NCBI GenBank assembly: GCA_041397305.1
Contig: JAWKWX010000007.1
Coordinates: 106,921 to 170,920, forward strand
Length of the DNA stretch: 64,000 nucleotides
Direction: 5' to 3'
Source of the DNA: TMP-24 sp041397305
GTDB lineage: Bacteria > Pseudomonadota > Alphaproteobacteria > Rhodobacterales > Rhodobacteraceae
Numbering within the stretch: the stretch's first letter is position 1; every line of letters starts with the position of its first letter. The notes under the pieces were generated by a model. That model was given only the letters and a program-made list of their open reading frames with translations. It searched no databases and was not told the origin of the DNA. The position numbers and the translations under genes were made by a program. Shown piece by piece: positions 62,639-64,000 of the stretch.

Positions 62639-62678
62639 CGGGACGGTGTCGGGACGGATGCGGGACGGAAGCGGGACG
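62639..62678. repeat. Four 11-bp-phased CGGGACG repeats between slyX and hisS
   Basis: CGGGACGG starts at 62639, 62650 and 62661, and CGGGACG at 62672, exactly 11 bases apart. A further CGGGAC at 62625 is out of phase (14 bases). All copies face one side of the helix, about 70-110 bases upstream of the hisS start and 20-60 upstream of slyX. They may be a binding array or merely slippage. Confidence 0.75.
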
Positions 62679-62750
62679 CGGGCCAGACGGCTTGTCGCGC
62701 CTTGCCCCATCCGTTACACCCGCGCGCGACGGATTGTGAAGGGCGTCTCG

Positions 62751-64000
62751 ATGGCCAAGGACAGACAGGAACGCCGCCCGCGCGCGGAGACGCCGAAAGG
62801 CTTCCGCGATTATTTCGGCGCGGAGGTGAGCGAACGCAAGGCGATGCTCGACCGGATCGCCGAGGTCTATCACCTTTATGGCTTCGATCCTTTGGAGACG
62901 TCGGCGGTCGAAACCGTTGAAGCGCTTGGGAAATTCCTGCCCGACGTCGACCGTCCGAACGAAGGGGTCTTCGCCTGGCAGGACGAGGACAAGGACTGGC
63001 TGGCGCTCCGCTACGACCTGACCGCGCCTCTGGCGCGGGTCGCGGCGCAGTATCGGAACGACCTGCCCACGCCCTACCGCCGCTATGCGATGGGCCCGGT
63101 CTGGCGCAACGAAAAGCCGGGGCCGGGGCGGTTTCGCCAGTTCTATCAATGCGATGCCGATACGGTTGGCACCGGATCGGTCGCGGCGGATGCCGAGATT
63201 TGCGCGATGTTGGCGGACGCGCTGGAAGCCGTCGGCATCCCACGCGGCGATTATGTGGTGAAGGTCAACAACCGCAAGGTCCTGAACGGGGTGATGGAGG
63301 TCGCAGGAGTTCTCGACCCCGCCGACCCCGAGAAATTCGCCCATGAGCGCGGCATCGTCCTGCGGGCCATCGACAAGATCGACCGGCTGGGGCCGGAGGG
63401 CGTGCGGGCGCTGCTCGGCGAAGGCCGCACGGACGAAAGCGGCGATTTCACCAAGGGCGCGGGGCTTTCGATGGAACAGGCCGAGGTGGTGATGGGGTTC
63501 ACCACCGCAAGGTGCGACAGCGGAGCCGAGACGGTCGCGCGCCTAAGGGAACTGACCGGGGCCTCGATGCTGGGCGCCGAGGGCGTGCAAGAGCTTGAAA
63601 TGATTGCGGACCTTCTGGATCGCCAGGGCTACGGCCCTGACCGCATCGTCATCGACCCCGGCGTTGTCCGGGGTCTCGGCTACTACACCGGTCCGGTCTT
63701 CGAGGCCGAACTCACCTTCGAGATCCTCGACGAAAAGGGCCGCAAGCGGCAGTTCGGCTCGGTCGCGGGCGGCGGGCGCTATGATGACCTCGTGAAGCGC
63801 TTCACGGGTCAGGCGGTGCCGGCGACCGGCGTATCGATCGGGGTTGACCGGCTTCTGGCCGCGCTCAGGGCCAAGGGACGGACGGGCACTGATGCCACCG
63901 GGCCGGTGATCGTGACGGTGATGGACCGGGACCGGATGGCCGACTATCAGGCGATGGCAACGGAATTGCGCCGCGCCGGTATCCGCGCCGAGGTCTATCT
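62751..64000 (+). CDS. hisS: Histidine-tRNA ligase, 3' end outside window
   Basis: About 417 codons are visible with no stop; the anticodon-binding domain is cut. Motif 1 lies near VAEVYHLYGFDPLETSAVE-type sequence, motif 2 is GPVWRNEKPGPGRFRQFYQ, and the HisA motif is VVRGLGYYTGPVFE; AGGGRYDDL and GVSIGVDRL (motif 3) follow. In the motif 2 loop NEKPGPG replaces the HERPQKG I recall for E. coli, the change expected in alphaproteobacteria whose tRNA-His lacks G-1; the cognate tRNA at 34250 has that form. The ATG at 62751 is 130 bases from slyX. Confidence 0.95.
   Translation, partial: MAKDRQERRPRAETPKGFRDYFGAEVSERKAMLDRIAEVYHLYGFDPLETSAVETVEALGKFLPDVDRPNEGVFAWQDEDKDWLALRYDLTAPLARVAAQYRNDLPTPYRRYAMGPVWRNEKPGPGRFRQFYQCDADTVGTGSVAADAEICAMLADALEAVGIPRGDYVVKVNNRKVLNGVMEVAGVLDPADPEKFAHERGIVLRAIDKIDRLGPEGVRALLGEGRTDESGDFTKGAGLSMEQAEVVMGFTTARCDSGAETVARLRELTGASMLGAEGVQELEMIADLLDRQGYGPDRIVIDPGVVRGLGYYTGPVFEAELTFEILDEKGRKRQFGSVAGGGRYDDLVKRFTGQAVPATGVSIGVDRLLAALRAKGRTGTDATGPVIVTVMDRDRMADYQAMATELRRAGIRAEVY

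Overview
The window is high-GC, densely coded alphaproteobacterial chromosome, most likely from a member of the Rhodobacterales (Rhodobacter/Roseobacter group). The evidence is the set of lineage-typical neighbourhoods: Hsp20 followed by a DUF1150 protein, an adenylylsulfate kinase fused to ATP sulfurylase, free-standing Hint-domain protein, lgt-midA-pgeF, a rib operon ending in nusB, an MmcB gene with a GTTC-N7-GTTC LexA box, and a histidine tRNA of the alphaproteobacterial type. I see no prophage, insertion sequence, CRISPR array, rRNA operon or obvious genomic island. Both edges cut genes: ftsI on the left, hisS on the right.

Layout. 1-6.5 kb: ftsI(partial)-murE-murF-mraY, peptidoglycan precursor and septal synthesis, with a metallo-beta-lactamase-fold gene where murD normally follows. 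6.5-16.3 kb: amidase, purEK, a DUF3995 membrane protein, a YdcH-like protein, hsp20-DUF1150, cytochrome b561, bifunctional sulfate activation enzyme, trxB with a divergent Lrp regulator, and a Hint protein. 16.5-19.6 kb: lgt-midA-pgeF operon and ubiK. 19.8-31.9 kb: two probable surface-carbohydrate genes (sulfotransferase-like, DUF616), then nrdR-ribD, a three-gene capsule cluster on the opposite strand (kpsC, outer-membrane export lipoprotein, kpsS), and the rest of the riboflavin operon (ribE, unknown, ribB, ribH, nusB). 32-34.3 kb: small membrane proteins, SOS-controlled mmcB and tRNA-His.

34.7-45.1 kb: a dimethylglycine/sarcosine dehydrogenase-like enzyme, a membrane-anchored legumain/caspase-like C13 peptidase, an unknown secreted or anchored protein, a hydroxyacid dehydrogenase-MBL-transporter operon, an SH3-protein/CDF cation efflux pair and an isochorismatase-like gene with a MarR regulator and a clear operator. 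45.3-54.6 kb: one long minus-strand purine operon, xdhA-xdhB-xdhC followed by a BMP-type ABC transporter, which links uptake of a purine compound to its oxidation. 54.9-64 kb: a DUF6544-like protein, dnaE, phhA with a divergent AsnC-type regulator, a phospholipase D/cardiolipin synthase family protein, slyX and hisS.

Most of the content is ordinary housekeeping. The items most worth a second look are the tRNA-His/HisRS co-adaptation visible within one window, the SOS box at mmcB, a pair of homologous tiny membrane proteins behind a palindrome-covered promoter, the tandem long-palindrome module found at two distant loci, four phased repeats upstream of the sulfate-activation gene, four exact 11-bp-phased repeats between slyX and hisS, and the membrane-bound C13 peptidase. 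I did not find anything that I can call a new defence or mobile system.
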